Positions 1 through 9,446 of a DNA stretch of 64,000 nt are shown here, piece by piece. The notes under the pieces were generated by a model. It was not told where the DNA came from. It did no database searches and worked only from the letters and a program-made list of their open reading frames with translations. Numbering within the stretch: position 1 is the first letter of the stretch; every line of letters begins with the position of its first letter. This DNA is from M3007 sp041736625 (lineage in GTDB: Bacteria > Bacteroidota > Bacteroidia > Chitinophagales > Saprospiraceae): positions 4,918-68,917 of the forward strand of contig JBGSTG010000020.1 in NCBI GenBank assembly GCA_041736625.1. The letters run 5' to 3'. The translations under genes were made by a program, and so were the position numbers.

Positions 1-2
1 GC

Positions 3-2210
3 GACCCTTCCCGGAGCGCGTCTGCAGACCCCGCTCAAGAGCCGGCGGTGGTGTACATGGGCTATTCCATTCACGGCAACGAGGCTTCCGGCAGCAACGC
101 CGCTCTCCTGGTGGCCTACTACCTGGCCGCCGCCCAAAGCCCGGAGGTGACCGAGCAACTGGACAATACGGTCATTCTGCTCGATCCCTGCTTCAACCCC
201 GACGGGCTGCAGCGTTTCAGCACCTGGGTGAACAGCCGCCGGGCCCGCAACGGATCGCCCGACCCGGCGGGCGACGAGTTCAACGAGCCCTGGCCCGGCG
301 GGCGCACCAACCACTACTGGTTCGACCTGAACCGCGACTGGCTGGTGGCCCAACAGCCGGAAACCCCGGGGCGGGTCGCTCTTTTTCACCACTGGCGCCC
401 CAACGTGCTCACCGACCACCACGAGATGGGCTCCAACAGCACCTTTTTCTTCCAGCCCGGCGTGCCCTCCAGGGTAAACCCCATCACGCCGCCCCGGAAC
501 CAGGAATTGACCACCGCCATCGGCCGCTACCACGCCCGCGCCCTCTCCGCCAAAAACATTGCCTTTTTTTCAAAAGAAAACTACGACGACTACTATTACG
601 GCAAGGGCTCCACGTACCCGGACGCCAACGGCTGCATGGGCATCCTGTTTGAACAGGCCAGCAGCCGGGGCTCAGCGCAGGAGACCGAAAACGGGTTGCT
701 CACTTTCCCCTTCACCATTCGAAACCAGGTCATCGCTTCGCTATCAACGCTGGAAGCTGTTGGCGAACTCCGACCGGAGCTGAACACCTACCTGCGCGAT
801 TTCTACACCGAAGCCGCCCGGGAGTCGCTGAACGACCCGGCCGAAGCCTACGTATTCGGCGACCGTAACACCCCGGTGCAAACCGGCGAATTGCTCCGGC
901 TGTTGCAGCTTCACCGGGTGGAGGTGCACGCCCTGAACGAAACGGTGCGAACCGAATCGGACGTCTTCCTCCCGGGCGAAGCGTTTTTGGTGCCCACCGG
1001 ACAGGCGCAATACCGCATGGTGCGCGTCATTTTTGAACGGCAGACCCGTTTCCGGGACAGCATTTTTTACGACATATCGGCCTGGACGCTGCCCGACGCG
1101 CTCGGCGTGCCGTGGAGCGCCGTGCCCCGGAATGAATTTACACCCCGGATGCTGGGCACACGGATAACATCCGCGCCCGCCGTACCGCTGCCCGAACGGG
1201 CCGAGGCCGGGTACGCGTATGCCGCGCCCGCCGACCACCCGGCACTTCCGACCCTGATCGCCTCCGGACACCGGCTGGGCGTCCGCATGAAAGTGCTCTC
1301 CAAACCGCTTACCATCGACGGCCATGCACTAAAGCCCGGCACGGTGATGATTCCTGTGGCAGACATCCCCGGCGGCGCGCTCCAGGCCCTTCGCGACTCG
1401 GCTGCGGCCCTAGGCGTCTCCATGGCGGCCCTCCAACAAGGGCAAAGCGAGGCGGGCCCCGACCTGGGCAGCAACAGCCTGCGCCCATTGGCTGTGCCGA
1501 AAGTGCTGCTGGTGACCGGCAAGGGGATGGACGCCTACGCCGTAGGCGAAATATGGCATTACCTCGACGTTCGGCTGCGCATGCCCGTTAGCCTCATCGA
1601 ATCCGACCGGATCAATGAACAGGTGCTAAGCAGATACAACGTGTTGATATTGGCTGAAGGACGCCCGGCGGGACTGACCAGCCAGCTGTTGCGCGATTTC
1701 GCCGGACGCGGAAATACGATCATTGCGTTGGGAGGCGGTGTTCGGATACTGGATTTCCTGCAACCAAAACCTCGCTACAGCGTGTCGGGAGCAAACGATG
1801 AACGCCGGCCGTACGCCCGTCAGGAAGAAGACAACAGGGCTCGGGCACTTACCGGCGCTATTTTCAGGGCAACGGCCGACCGGACGCACCCGCTGTGTTA
1901 TGGCTTGCCGCAGGACACCCTGGCCGTGTTCATGCAGGGAAATGCTTTTTACGAACCTGCGGACAACCCTTATGCCACGCCGCTGGTGCTGGCGGATGAA
2001 CCGTTGCTTTCGGGTTACGTCCACCCGGAGCAGCTGCCGCAGGCGGGCGGGTCGGCGGCAGCGCTGGTGTACGGCGTGGATGCCGGCAGGGTGATCTTTT
2101 TCCCGGTCAGTCCCTGCTTCCGGGGTTTTTGGCGGGGCACGGAGCGGCTGCTGGCCAACGCCGTGTTTTTCGGCAGCACCATCGCCCGCCAAACGACTGC
2201 AAGGGAGTAA
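3..2210 (+). CDS. M14 family zinc carboxypeptidase, 5' end outside window
   Basis: This is the C-terminal 735 or so codons of a secreted zinc carboxypeptidase of the M14 family. The reading frame is open from base 3, so the gene begins upstream of the window. The first visible motif, HGNE, supplies the zinc-binding His and Glu. It is followed by an NPDG stretch and a FDLNRDW stretch typical of M14 enzymes, then DHHEMG. The last third (from about base 1490) looks like the class I glutamine-amidotransferase-like domain often attached to large Bacteroidota M14 peptidases. I infer a periplasmic or outer-membrane role in peptide degradation. The gene ends 1 base before a perfect hairpin and converges with the next gene. 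Family assignment is secure; the substrate is unknown. Confidence 0.9.
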   Translation, partial: DPSRSASADPAQEPAVVYMGYSIHGNEASGSNAALLVAYYLAAAQSPEVTEQLDNTVILLDPCFNPDGLQRFSTWVNSRRARNGSPDPAGDEFNEPWPGGRTNHYWFDLNRDWLVAQQPETPGRVALFHHWRPNVLTDHHEMGSNSTFFFQPGVPSRVNPITPPRNQELTTAIGRYHARALSAKNIAFFSKENYDDYYYGKGSTYPDANGCMGILFEQASSRGSAQETENGLLTFPFTIRNQVIASLSTLEAVGELRPELNTYLRDFYTEAARESLNDPAEAYVFGDRNTPVQTGELLRLLQLHRVEVHALNETVRTESDVFLPGEAFLVPTGQAQYRMVRVIFERQTRFRDSIFYDISAWTLPDALGVPWSAVPRNEFTPRMLGTRITSAPAVPLPERAEAGYAYAAPADHPALPTLIASGHRLGVRMKVLSKPLTIDGHALKPGTVMIPVADIPGGALQALRDSAAALGVSMAALQQGQSEAGPDLGSNSLRPLAVPKVLLVTGKGMDAYAVGEIWHYLDVRLRMPVSLIESDRINEQVLSRYNVLILAEGRPAGLTSQLLRDFAGRGNTIIALGGGVRILDFLQPKPRYSVSGANDERRPYARQEEDNRARALTGAIFRATADRTHPLCYGLPQDTLAVFMQGNAFYEPADNPYATPLVLADEPLLSGYVHPEQLPQAGGSAAALVYGVDAGRVIFFPVSPCFRGFWRGTERLLANAVFFGSTIARQTTARE

Positions 2211-2253
2211 GAGCTTGTTCGGATTTTGATTGCATCAAAATCCGAACAAGCTC
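2211..2253. terminator. Bidirectional terminator hairpin
   Basis: A perfect inverted repeat has 20-base arms at 2211-2230 and 2234-2253 and a 3-base loop. The arms contain T-runs and A-runs, so the structure can work in both directions. It lies exactly between two convergent genes, starting right after the TAA of the M14 peptidase and ending 3 bases before the stop of the minus-strand gene. Confidence 0.85.
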
Positions 2254-2256
2254 TAA

Positions 2257-2763
2257 TCAGGCCGAGGTTTTTTTCGGCTTGGGCTTGTGGATGTACTGCA
2301 CGTCGAGGGTTTGCAACAGCGCCGGGTCGTCGATGTGCAGGTTGTCGCCAATCAGGATGCGGTAGCGGCCGCTTTGGGTAAAAACGGGCTGGTTTTCGTA
2401 CACACCGTACGTGTAGGGGTCAGCCTTCAATTTTAAGGTGCTGACGCGCAGCCGGGCGCAACCGGTGAAGGCGCCCGCGTCCATGAGCGGAGCCAGCTTG
2501 CCGACTGCCGAGGTACGCGGGTAGATGACGTAAAAGAATTGACCTGAAGGGTTCACGACACCCATACAAGCACCATGCGGTGTGTTGAAATAGAGGTCGA
2601 GCGCATCACCTTGGTACAGGGTATCGCTGTACGTCCACAAGTTGGGTGATGCCAAATCGGTTTGGGCGGATATGGGGGGTAAAACCGGATTATTAAGCGG
2701 GAATTTCCCAAGAGAACCGGCTAAAGCCAAGCCACATACGCCTGTTAAAAACAACGTTTTCAT
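2257..2763 (-). CDS. Small secreted protein of unknown function
   Basis: The 168-residue product begins MKTLFLTGVCGLALAG, a likely signal peptide, so it is probably exported. I do not recognise a family. The body looks beta-rich, with many Tyr, Gly and Asp residues and two Cys in the middle (ACMG and GCAR), and ends in a basic PKPKK tail. A DLYFNTPHG segment and repeated YTY/YVIY patterns suggest a beta-sandwich, but this is only an impression. The gene is monocistronic: it converges on the M14 peptidase and has about 80 bases of spacer before the neighbouring receiver gene. Confidence 0.6.
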   Translation of the reverse strand: MKTLFLTGVCGLALAGSLGKFPLNNPVLPPISAQTDLASPNLWTYSDTLYQGDALDLYFNTPHGACMGVVNPSGQFFYVIYPRTSAVGKLAPLMDAGAFTGCARLRVSTLKLKADPYTYGVYENQPVFTQSGRYRILIGDNLHIDDPALLQTLDVQYIHKPKPKKTSA

Positions 2764-2840
2764 AGGCGACTGATCGTTTACTGCTGTACTGTCGGAAGAA
2801 CGACAAAATATCGTGCCAAATTCCCTCCAAGGTGTATTTT

Positions 2841-3188
2841 TTAGATAACGGATCGAAGTCGGCTTAAAGAGACCGGTTTTTCGAGGAAGTCGTCGGCGCC
2901 GGCAGCCATGGCATCCTCTTCAACGTCCATGGCACTGATCATGACCACCTTGGCCGACCTTGCGGTGTTTTTGAACGACCGGATCTGGTTGATGCCGTAA
3001 CCGTCGGGCAGGTTGTTGTCCAGCACAATCAGGTCGGGCGACAGGCGGGCGGCCATCTCCATGCCTTCTGCGAGGGAGTAGGCGCAGTCAATTTGCGCAT
3101 ACTGCGCAGAAAGCGCGCGTTTCAGGAGCAGGCACACGTCGGGCTCATCGTCTACAATAAGCAAGGTGTTGTTGGTTTTTTTCGGCAT
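2841..3188 (-). CDS. Stand-alone response regulator receiver (CheY-like)
   Basis: This is a 115-residue receiver domain with no output domain. The acidic pair is at Asp13-Asp14 (IVDDEPD), the phospho-acceptor is Asp57 (IVLDNNLPDG), and the conserved Lys is in the FLEKPVS stretch near the C-terminus. I chose the ATG at 3188; a TTG six codons upstream is possible but adds no domain sequence. It lies on the same strand as a second receiver and a CHASE3 kinase, about 160 bases downstream of the second receiver, so it is probably phosphorylated by that kinase or one in the divergent operon. Its target is unknown. Confidence 0.88.
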   Translation of the reverse strand: MPKKTNNTLLIVDDEPDVCLLLKRALSAQYAQIDCAYSLAEGMEMAARLSPDLIVLDNNLPDGYGINQIRSFKNTARSAKVVMISAMDVEEDAMAAGADDFLEKPVSLSRLRSVI

Positions 3189-3347
3189 GGTGTCCAGATT
3201 AGTCAAGCTTCACAAGCAAACACTACACCGAAAAAAACGTGCCAACCCGAAAAATCATATGGCATAAATGGCAAAAGGCCTACTTTTTGATTTTATTAAC
3301 ACCTTTATGGGAAAAATATTCTACACCATGTGGGTTATACCCGGCCA

Positions 3348-3785
3348 TCAGGGCAACACCACGGTGTCCATCCAGTACAAGCCAATCCGGCGCATGACCT
3401 CGAGCAGTTGTTCGAAAGAGGAAGGTTTGACGATGAAGGAGTTGGCGCCCAGCCGGTACAACTCGCGGATTTCGTCGGGCGATTTGCTGGTAGAGAACAC
3501 AACAACCGGAATGGGCTGGAAGACGGAATCGGCTTTGATTTCGGCCAGAACCGACTTTCCGTCCTTTTTGGGCATGTTCAAGTCCAGCAGAATGACGCCC
3601 GGCAGTTGGTGTTGCCCGCTGTGCCGTCCGGTTTTGGCGAGAAACGCAAGCAGGTCGAGGCCGTCTTCTACAAACAAAATACGCCCTTTGATGCCGCTTT
3701 CCTCAAAGGCCGAGCGGAGCAGGAAGCGGTCGTCGGCGTCGTCGTCGGCGACCAGCAAGATGGGATTGTCCTTGGTGTTAGACAT
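3348..3785 (-). CDS. Rcp1-like stand-alone response regulator
   Basis: The product is 145 residues and is a receiver of the Rcp1 type that usually pairs with phytochrome-like kinases. The acidic cluster is VADDDADD (Asp14-16), the acceptor is Asp68 in LLDLNMPKKDG, and the conserved Lys is in IVKPSS. The ATG at 3785 overlaps the TGA stop of the kinase gene by one base (TGATG). That indicates translational coupling and a dedicated pairing with that kinase. There is no output domain, so signalling must go by protein contact or phosphotransfer. Confidence 0.92.
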   Translation of the reverse strand: MSNTKDNPILLVADDDADDRFLLRSAFEESGIKGRILFVEDGLDLLAFLAKTGRHSGQHQLPGVILLDLNMPKKDGKSVLAEIKADSVFQPIPVVVFSTSKSPDEIRELYRLGANSFIVKPSSFEQLLEVMRRIGLYWMDTVVLP

Positions 3786-5203
3786 CAAGATTGTTCATTG
3801 AAGATGGGCAAATATACGTAGAATGCGCTGCCTTTACCCGGCTCACTCCAGGCTTCAAGGTAGCCGTCGTGGCGTTCCACAATTTTTTTGCAAATAGACA
3901 GGCCTATTCCGGACCCCTCGTATTCGCTTTTGTTGTGCAGCCGCTGGAAGATGGTGAAAATTTTGTCTTTATACGTCATATCGAAGCCGACGCCGTTGTC
4001 GGCAAATTCGATGCAACAGAAATCCTTTTCGGCGTCGCCTTTCCGGGCCGGCTGAAAGGTTCGCCCTTTTACGACCTTGAAACGCACGTCGACCACGGGA
4101 ATTTGGCCCGGCCGCGCGAATTTCAGGCTGTTGCTCAACAAATTGGCGAACACCTGGTGGAGCTGCGTAGGCCGGCCCTTCACTTTGGGCAGCGACTTGG
4201 GCAGGCGCACCAGCGCCGCCTGGCGGCGAATGGCATCGGAGTATTCGTCGAGCACCCCGTCGAGCACCCTGCGCAGGTTGACGGGTACGAACGGCTGCTC
4301 TTCGCCGCGGCTGATGAGGCGGGAAAAGCTCAGGAGGTCATCGATCAGCGTCTGCATGTGTCCCGCCGAATGTTGCATCCGCTCCACGATAAACCGGGCG
4401 TCCTCGGGCAATTCGGCGCTGTACTTGTGCTGCAACCGGTCGCCGAACGTGCGCAGTTTGCGCAACGGCTCCTGCAGGTCATGCGAGGCGACGTAGGCGA
4501 ACTGCTCGAGTTCCTGGTTCGACAACTTCAACTCCTCGATTTTTCGCTCCAGGAAAGTCTGGTATTTCTGCCGCACCCGCAACTCGCGAAAAATCATGAA
4601 AAAGGTGGCCCCAAACATGATAACCGCCAGGGTCGACAACAGAAAGAGGTATCGGGGCGTCTCCCGCGTCAGCGAGTTCATATAGTATTCATGGCGGGAA
4701 AGCAGCCGTGTTTCCGCCTTTTTTATGTCGTCAACCACTTGCCGGGCGCTGTCCATCACCACTTTTTCGGACTGCAAGACGCCGATAAGGGTGTCATTCG
4801 TGAGCGACACCGCCCACGAAAGCGGCGAAGTGCTGTCCATCAGCGTGTACCGCAACTCCACCAGCTGAATCAGTTGATTGATCTGGGTTTCGTATTCCGG
4901 CTTGACGGCGGTGAGGCTTTCCAGTTCGTTGATGGCCTTTGCCCTTTCATCGGAAGCCCGGAAGTAAGGTTGCAGAAAATACGCGCTTTTGGTGATCAAA
5001 AAACCCCTTTGGGCGCTTTCGGCGTCTTTCAGGTTGGAAATGAGCGATTCGGTTTTAAATAAAAATTTATTGGTTTGTTCCAACCGGTCGGCGTATTGAA
5101 CCAACTCGCGCAAATTCAAAAAAGACGTCAGTACCAACAAAAACAACACCAGCGCCACCCCGACGAGTATCGGGTACAGCCATATTAGAAACTCCTTCCG
5201 CAT
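3785..5203 (-). CDS. CHASE3-domain sensor histidine kinase
   Basis: This is a 472-residue membrane kinase. A first membrane segment (about residues 8-29) is followed by a helical extracytoplasmic CHASE3-like sensor (about 35-180, with the AESAQRGFLIT signature) and a second membrane segment (about 185-206). A short coiled coil leads into the phytochrome-type phosphoacceptor helix with His241 (VASHDLQEPL). The C-terminal ATPase domain has the N box (FANLLSNSLKF) and glycine boxes (DNGVGF, GSGIGLS). It is stop-start coupled to the receiver gene downstream and divergent from the sigma-54 activator operon. The CHASE3 ligand is unknown. Confidence 0.93.
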   Translation of the reverse strand: MRKEFLIWLYPILVGVALVLFLLVLTSFLNLRELVQYADRLEQTNKFLFKTESLISNLKDAESAQRGFLITKSAYFLQPYFRASDERAKAINELESLTAVKPEYETQINQLIQLVELRYTLMDSTSPLSWAVSLTNDTLIGVLQSEKVVMDSARQVVDDIKKAETRLLSRHEYYMNSLTRETPRYLFLLSTLAVIMFGATFFMIFRELRVRQKYQTFLERKIEELKLSNQELEQFAYVASHDLQEPLRKLRTFGDRLQHKYSAELPEDARFIVERMQHSAGHMQTLIDDLLSFSRLISRGEEQPFVPVNLRRVLDGVLDEYSDAIRRQAALVRLPKSLPKVKGRPTQLHQVFANLLSNSLKFARPGQIPVVDVRFKVVKGRTFQPARKGDAEKDFCCIEFADNGVGFDMTYKDKIFTIFQRLHNKSEYEGSGIGLSICKKIVERHDGYLEAWSEPGKGSAFYVYLPIFNEQS

Positions 5204-5306
5204 AACCGAAATGGTTTAAATTCGAAACGACAAAGTGTGGATTTTTCTCCACAAATCCAATAACTTCACTATATTTCGGCCCTCATCCGATTTTCAAGGC
5301 AAATCA

Positions 5307-6716
5307 ATGGCCAAAATACTTATAATTGATGACGATACGGACATTTGCCTGCTCCTGGATCGATTTTTAACACGTAAAGGACACGTAGTGACGACGGCGC
5401 ACACGGGCCAGGGTGGGTTGACCCTGCTGGAACGGGAACGCCCCGATTTGGTCATGACGGACTTCCGGCTGGGCGACATGGAGGGCAGCGAGGTACTGCA
5501 GCGCATCAAAGAGAAGCTTCCGGAAGTGCCCGTGCTCATCATTACAGGGTATTCGGACATCCGGGTTGCCGTAAACGTCATGAAACAAGGGGCTTTTGAC
5601 TACATTACCAAGCCCATCCTGCCCGACGAGATTGTGCTGACCATCGACAAGGCCTTGCTCTCCCGCGGGCTGAAGTCCGAACGGCCCGCCCGGCCCATCG
5701 GGCGCACACCCCAGCTCGAGGGGCCCGGGCAGGAGCGCTACATCATGGGGGTCAGCGCCAGTGCGCGTGAGTTTTTTCGGCAAATAGACCTGGTGGCGCC
5801 CACCACTTTCAGCGTGATCATTTACGGCGAGAGCGGCTCGGGCAAAGAGTCGGTCGCGCGGCTCATTCACGACAAAAGTCCGCGACGGAACAAACCGTTT
5901 GTGGCCATGGACTGCGGGGCCATTTCCAAAGAGCTGGCCAACAGCGAGCTCTTCGGCCACGAAAAAGGCTCGTTTACCGGCGCCATGCAGACCAAAATCG
6001 GTCATTTTGAAATGGCCAACGGTGGCACCCTGCTGCTCGACGAAGTGGCCAACCTGCCTTACGATGTGCAGGTGGCGTTGCTGCGCGTGGTGCAGGAGCG
6101 CAACCTGCGGCGCATCGGCGGCGCGCGCGAGATTGAGATCGACGTACGGATCATCGTCGCTTCCAACGAACGCCTTTCCGATGCCTGCCGCAGCGGACGC
6201 TTTCGCGAAGACCTCTACCACCGGTTCAATGAGTTCAGCCTGGAGGTGCCGCCCTTGCGTGCGCGCAGGGAAGACATCATGCTGTTTGCCCGGTTCTTTC
6301 TCAAACAAACCGCAGCGGAACTGCACAAGGACGTGCTCGACTTCGAACCGGAAGTGGAACGCATTTTCCTCCGATACCCCTGGTACGGCAACGTGCGTGA
6401 AATGCGGAACGTGGTCAAGCGCGCAACCCTGCTCACCGACGGGCCGCTCGTGCAAGCCAAAGCCCTCCCTTTCGAGATCATCCATTTCGACAAAACCGGC
6501 ATCGCTGAAATGGACGACCGGATGCCCCCCGCCGGCGCCGACACAACAGGGCCCGCAGAAATTTCGGCCCTGAAAAATGCCGCGCACACCGCCGAGTTCG
6601 ACGTTATTCTGCGCACCCTGAAGGAAACCCGTTTCAACAAAAGCAAAACAGCAAGATTGCTGGGTATCGACCGTAAAACGCTGTATAACAAGCTAAAACA
6701 ATACAATATTGAATAG
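5307..6716 (+). CDS. Sigma-54-dependent response regulator (NtrC family)
   Basis: The product has 469 residues in three domains. The receiver (1-120) has its acceptor at Asp52 in the TDFRLGD stretch. The AAA+ domain (about 155-390) has Walker A GESGSGKE at about 174, the sigma-54 contact loop GSFTGA, and Walker B LLLDEV. A Fis-type helix-turn-helix ends the protein (KTARLLGIDRKTLYNKLKQY). I start at ATG 5307 because the receiver begins immediately there (MAKILIIDDD); an in-frame extension to 5235 has no domain content. It is the only DNA-binding regulator in the two-component cluster, so it is the likely transcriptional output. No -24/-12 promoter was recognised nearby. Confidence 0.95.
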   Translation: MAKILIIDDDTDICLLLDRFLTRKGHVVTTAHTGQGGLTLLERERPDLVMTDFRLGDMEGSEVLQRIKEKLPEVPVLIITGYSDIRVAVNVMKQGAFDYITKPILPDEIVLTIDKALLSRGLKSERPARPIGRTPQLEGPGQERYIMGVSASAREFFRQIDLVAPTTFSVIIYGESGSGKESVARLIHDKSPRRNKPFVAMDCGAISKELANSELFGHEKGSFTGAMQTKIGHFEMANGGTLLLDEVANLPYDVQVALLRVVQERNLRRIGGAREIEIDVRIIVASNERLSDACRSGRFREDLYHRFNEFSLEVPPLRARREDIMLFARFFLKQTAAELHKDVLDFEPEVERIFLRYPWYGNVREMRNVVKRATLLTDGPLVQAKALPFEIIHFDKTGIAEMDDRMPPAGADTTGPAEISALKNAAHTAEFDVILRTLKETRFNKSKTARLLGIDRKTLYNKLKQYNIE

Positions 6717-7680
6717 TCAGGCCCTCGATTTCGCCCGCCTGCTCTTTCCTGCCCGGCAAAACGATGCCCTGTGCCGGGAAGCGGTACTCCCCGACCCGCC
6801 CTGGCCCGGTTTTGAAAACGCCGTTGGCCAACCGGCCTCGGCGCTCCTGCCCGAAGACTGGCTCAGCCACGACGTGTTCACCTGGAAATGCCGCCGCCGG
6901 CGCCTGCTCGGCTCGGTGGCCCCCGCTCCCGACGGCGCGCTCACCGTTACGCTGATCGACTCCGGCAGCTGGCTCGAAGACCGGCTCAGGCAGGAGGTGG
7001 ATGCGTTTGCCTACAAAGCCGCTCACGACCTGCAGGAGCCGCTGCGCAAAATCAATGCTTTCGGCGAACGCCTGAGCGCAGCGTACCAAAGCCAGTTGCA
7101 GGGCGACGGCGCCCTGTTCATCGAGCGCATGCAGGCCGCCACCGCGCGCATGCAGGCCATGCTCGACGGGCTGCTGGACTACAGCCGGGCCGCCCATGTG
7201 GTCCACGAACACCCGTACCCGTCACTGGATGATGCTGCCCGCGCCGCCTGGCAGGCCGTTCGTCCGCAGACCCACGAGGCAACGCTCGACTTGCCGCCGG
7301 ACAGCCTGCCCGCAGCGGCGCACCACGCAGGCGCCCTGCACCCGGTGTTTCTCCTGCTGTTCCAAAACGCCGTCAAATTCAAAGCGCCGGACAGGCCCCT
7401 GCGCGTATCGGTATCGGCGACCCGGACCGGCGACCGGCACACCATTGCCGTGCGCGACAACGGGATCGGGTTTGATCCCGCCCATGCAGAACGCATATTT
7501 CAACTGTTTGAACGTTTACATGGCGTTAGCGCCTATCCGGGCGCGGGCATGGGGCTGGCCATCGCCCGCAAACGGGTGGAGGCTCTGGGCGGCGCCCTGT
7601 GGGCCGACGGCCAGGAGAACGAGGGCGCCACCTTTTTTATTGACCTGCCGGCCGTGCCGGCAACCGAAAGCAATACATGA
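6709..7680 (+). CDS. Soluble histidine kinase, phytochrome-type core
   Basis: This 323-residue kinase has no membrane segment. The first 95 residues resemble nothing I recognise and are followed by a phosphoacceptor helix with His106 (AAHDLQEPL) and an HATPase domain (DNGIGFDP, GAGMGLAIA). The TTG at 6709 overlaps the end of the sigma-54 activator by 8 bases and is the only start giving a full product, since the next in-frame ATG lies inside the kinase core. It ends in an ATGA overlap with the next gene, so activator, kinase and hybrid kinase form one coupled operon. The short N-terminus suggests that it is activated by a partner protein. Confidence 0.88.
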   Translation: MNSQALDFARLLFPARQNDALCREAVLPDPPWPGFENAVGQPASALLPEDWLSHDVFTWKCRRRRLLGSVAPAPDGALTVTLIDSGSWLEDRLRQEVDAFAYKAAHDLQEPLRKINAFGERLSAAYQSQLQGDGALFIERMQAATARMQAMLDGLLDYSRAAHVVHEHPYPSLDDAARAAWQAVRPQTHEATLDLPPDSLPAAAHHAGALHPVFLLLFQNAVKFKAPDRPLRVSVSATRTGDRHTIAVRDNGIGFDPAHAERIFQLFERLHGVSAYPGAGMGLAIARKRVEALGGALWADGQENEGATFFIDLPAVPATESNT

Positions 7681-9116
7681 AACGCAACATTGCCCTCTTA
7701 CTGGTGGAAGATGACGAGGACGACTACCTCCTGTTCTCCGCCATCCTCAAGGCGATTAAAAGCCAAACGTTCGAGCTCACCTGGGCACAAACATACGAGG
7801 AGGCCCTGAAAAGGGTGAGTGATGCGTCGTTCGACATATGCTTCATCGACTACCGGCTGGGCGCACATACCGGACACGAGTTGCTCCGTGCCGCCCGCGA
7901 CATGCAGTTAACCACCCCCCTTATCCTGCTGACCGGCAAGGGAGACCTGAAAGTGGATCAGGAAGCCATGCGCCTCGGCGCCACCGATTACCTGGTAAAA
8001 AGCGACCTGCAACCCGAAATCGTGGAGCGCAGCATACGCTATGCCATCGAACGCGCAACCGTGCTCAAAGCGCTCTCGGAAAGCGAACGCAAGTTCAGAA
8101 GCATGTACGAAAGCTCCATCGATGCCATTTACCTCATCGACGTCAGGAGCCGGTTCGTGGATGCCAACCCTTCCGCCCTCCGTTTGCTGGGGCTTTCGCG
8201 GGACACCTTGCCCAAACTGACCCTGGCCGGCTATTTCGCGGATGAAAATGCCCGTATCGTATTCCTCGGCGCGCTGCTGGAACAAACCGAACTCTCCAAT
8301 TTTGAAACCCGGTTGCAACTGCCGTCCGGCGAATTGCGCGATGTGCTCATCACCTGCTCTCTGCACTCCCCGTCGAGCCAAAAAGAGCCGCTTTTCCAGG
8401 GTTTCATACACGACATCACCCAGCGAAAAAAAGCAGAGCAAGCCCTGCGCATCGCCGAGCAACTCGCCGCATCCGGCAGGTTTGTACGCATGCTCGGACA
8501 TGAGATCCGAAACCCCCTGACCAATATTACCCTTGCGGTTGAACAAATGCAGGCTGAAGCGCCAAATCCGGACCACGAATTGTACTTCGACATCATTCTG
8601 CGAAACAGCCAACGCATAGGCCAACTGCTCAGCTACCTGCTGCAGACATCCAGCCCCTCCTACGTGGAACGAAAACCCTGCACGCCGGAACAAATTCTGG
8701 AAGGCGCCCTGGAACGAGCCAAAGACCGCATCGCGCTCAAGGGCATACAGATAGAGCGCGCTTACGAAACACCGCTCGGAATGGTTTCGGTCGACATGGA
8801 CAAAATGGTCATGGCCGTACTCAACTTGCTGCTCAACGGCATCGAAGCGGTGGATGAAGGCTCGGGAATGTTGTGGGTGAGCGCCGTCTGTCAGGAGCAC
8901 GAATGCCTGTTGCAGGTGCGGGACAATGGAAAGGGCATCACACCCGAACACCTGCCCCGTATTTTTGAACCCTACTATTCCGGAAAGCCCAACGGCATGG
9001 GGCTGGGGCTCGCCACCGCCCAAAACATCGTGCAATCGCACGGCGGCCGCCTCGAAGTGCATTCCGAACCCGGTATGGGCGCCGCTTTCAGCATCCATCT
9101 TCCCAGACACAGTTGA
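7677..9116 (+). CDS. REC-PAS-histidine kinase
   Basis: This 479-residue soluble protein begins with a receiver domain (acceptor Asp58 in CFIDYRLG). A PAS domain (about 135-255) follows, then a dimerisation helix with His275 (MLGHEIRNPLTNI) and an HATPase domain (DNGKGI, GMGLGLATA). An N-terminal receiver in front of PAS and kinase means that phosphorylation by another kinase probably controls this one, making a relay. Its ATG overlaps the stop of the upstream kinase (ATGA). It is the last gene of the plus-strand operon; a weak hairpin with a T-rich tail lies about 60 bases downstream. Confidence 0.92.
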   Translation: MKRNIALLLVEDDEDDYLLFSAILKAIKSQTFELTWAQTYEEALKRVSDASFDICFIDYRLGAHTGHELLRAARDMQLTTPLILLTGKGDLKVDQEAMRLGATDYLVKSDLQPEIVERSIRYAIERATVLKALSESERKFRSMYESSIDAIYLIDVRSRFVDANPSALRLLGLSRDTLPKLTLAGYFADENARIVFLGALLEQTELSNFETRLQLPSGELRDVLITCSLHSPSSQKEPLFQGFIHDITQRKKAEQALRIAEQLAASGRFVRMLGHEIRNPLTNITLAVEQMQAEAPNPDHELYFDIILRNSQRIGQLLSYLLQTSSPSYVERKPCTPEQILEGALERAKDRIALKGIQIERAYETPLGMVSVDMDKMVMAVLNLLLNGIEAVDEGSGMLWVSAVCQEHECLLQVRDNGKGITPEHLPRIFEPYYSGKPNGMGLGLATAQNIVQSHGGRLEVHSEPGMGAAFSIHLPRHS

Positions 9117-9172
9117 ACCCCTGTTTTGTTACCTCCATTTTCGGGTATTTTATCCCACATTGCACCCCATTG

Positions 9173-9200
9173 TGTAGAATTTTTTCTACAATATTTTGCT
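9173..9200 (+). terminator. Weak terminator-like hairpin after the kinase operon
   Basis: A 6-base perfect stem (TGTAGA at 9173-9178, TCTACA at 9185-9190) with a 6-base loop is followed by a T-rich stretch. The stem is short and A+T-rich, so efficiency would be modest. It is positioned where the three-gene plus-strand operon should end. Confidence 0.4.
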
Positions 9201-9446
9201 TTTAAAATGCTTGTACGACAGCAAAATCAGAAGAATTTTTTATTATAAATTATTAAAATTTAATTACTTATGATTAAAATTCCACAACTGCTGCTTACCA
9301 ATGGGTATTTGGTACGAATTTGTTACCTCTAAAAGTACGCGTGAAGCAACTTCACCCGCTTTACAGGTTTTCGCAAAAGAGTGGTAGTAATTCTAATAGG
9401 GGCTTGTTCGCCTTGGTTAAGCAACCAAACGTGGTGGCAGCAAGTA

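Noticed and set aside
5237..5260. Inverted repeat TGTGGA/TCCACA in the divergent kinase region as a terminator
   Set aside because: It lies between divergent genes and has no T-tract; at most it is a regulator site, and support was too thin to annotate.
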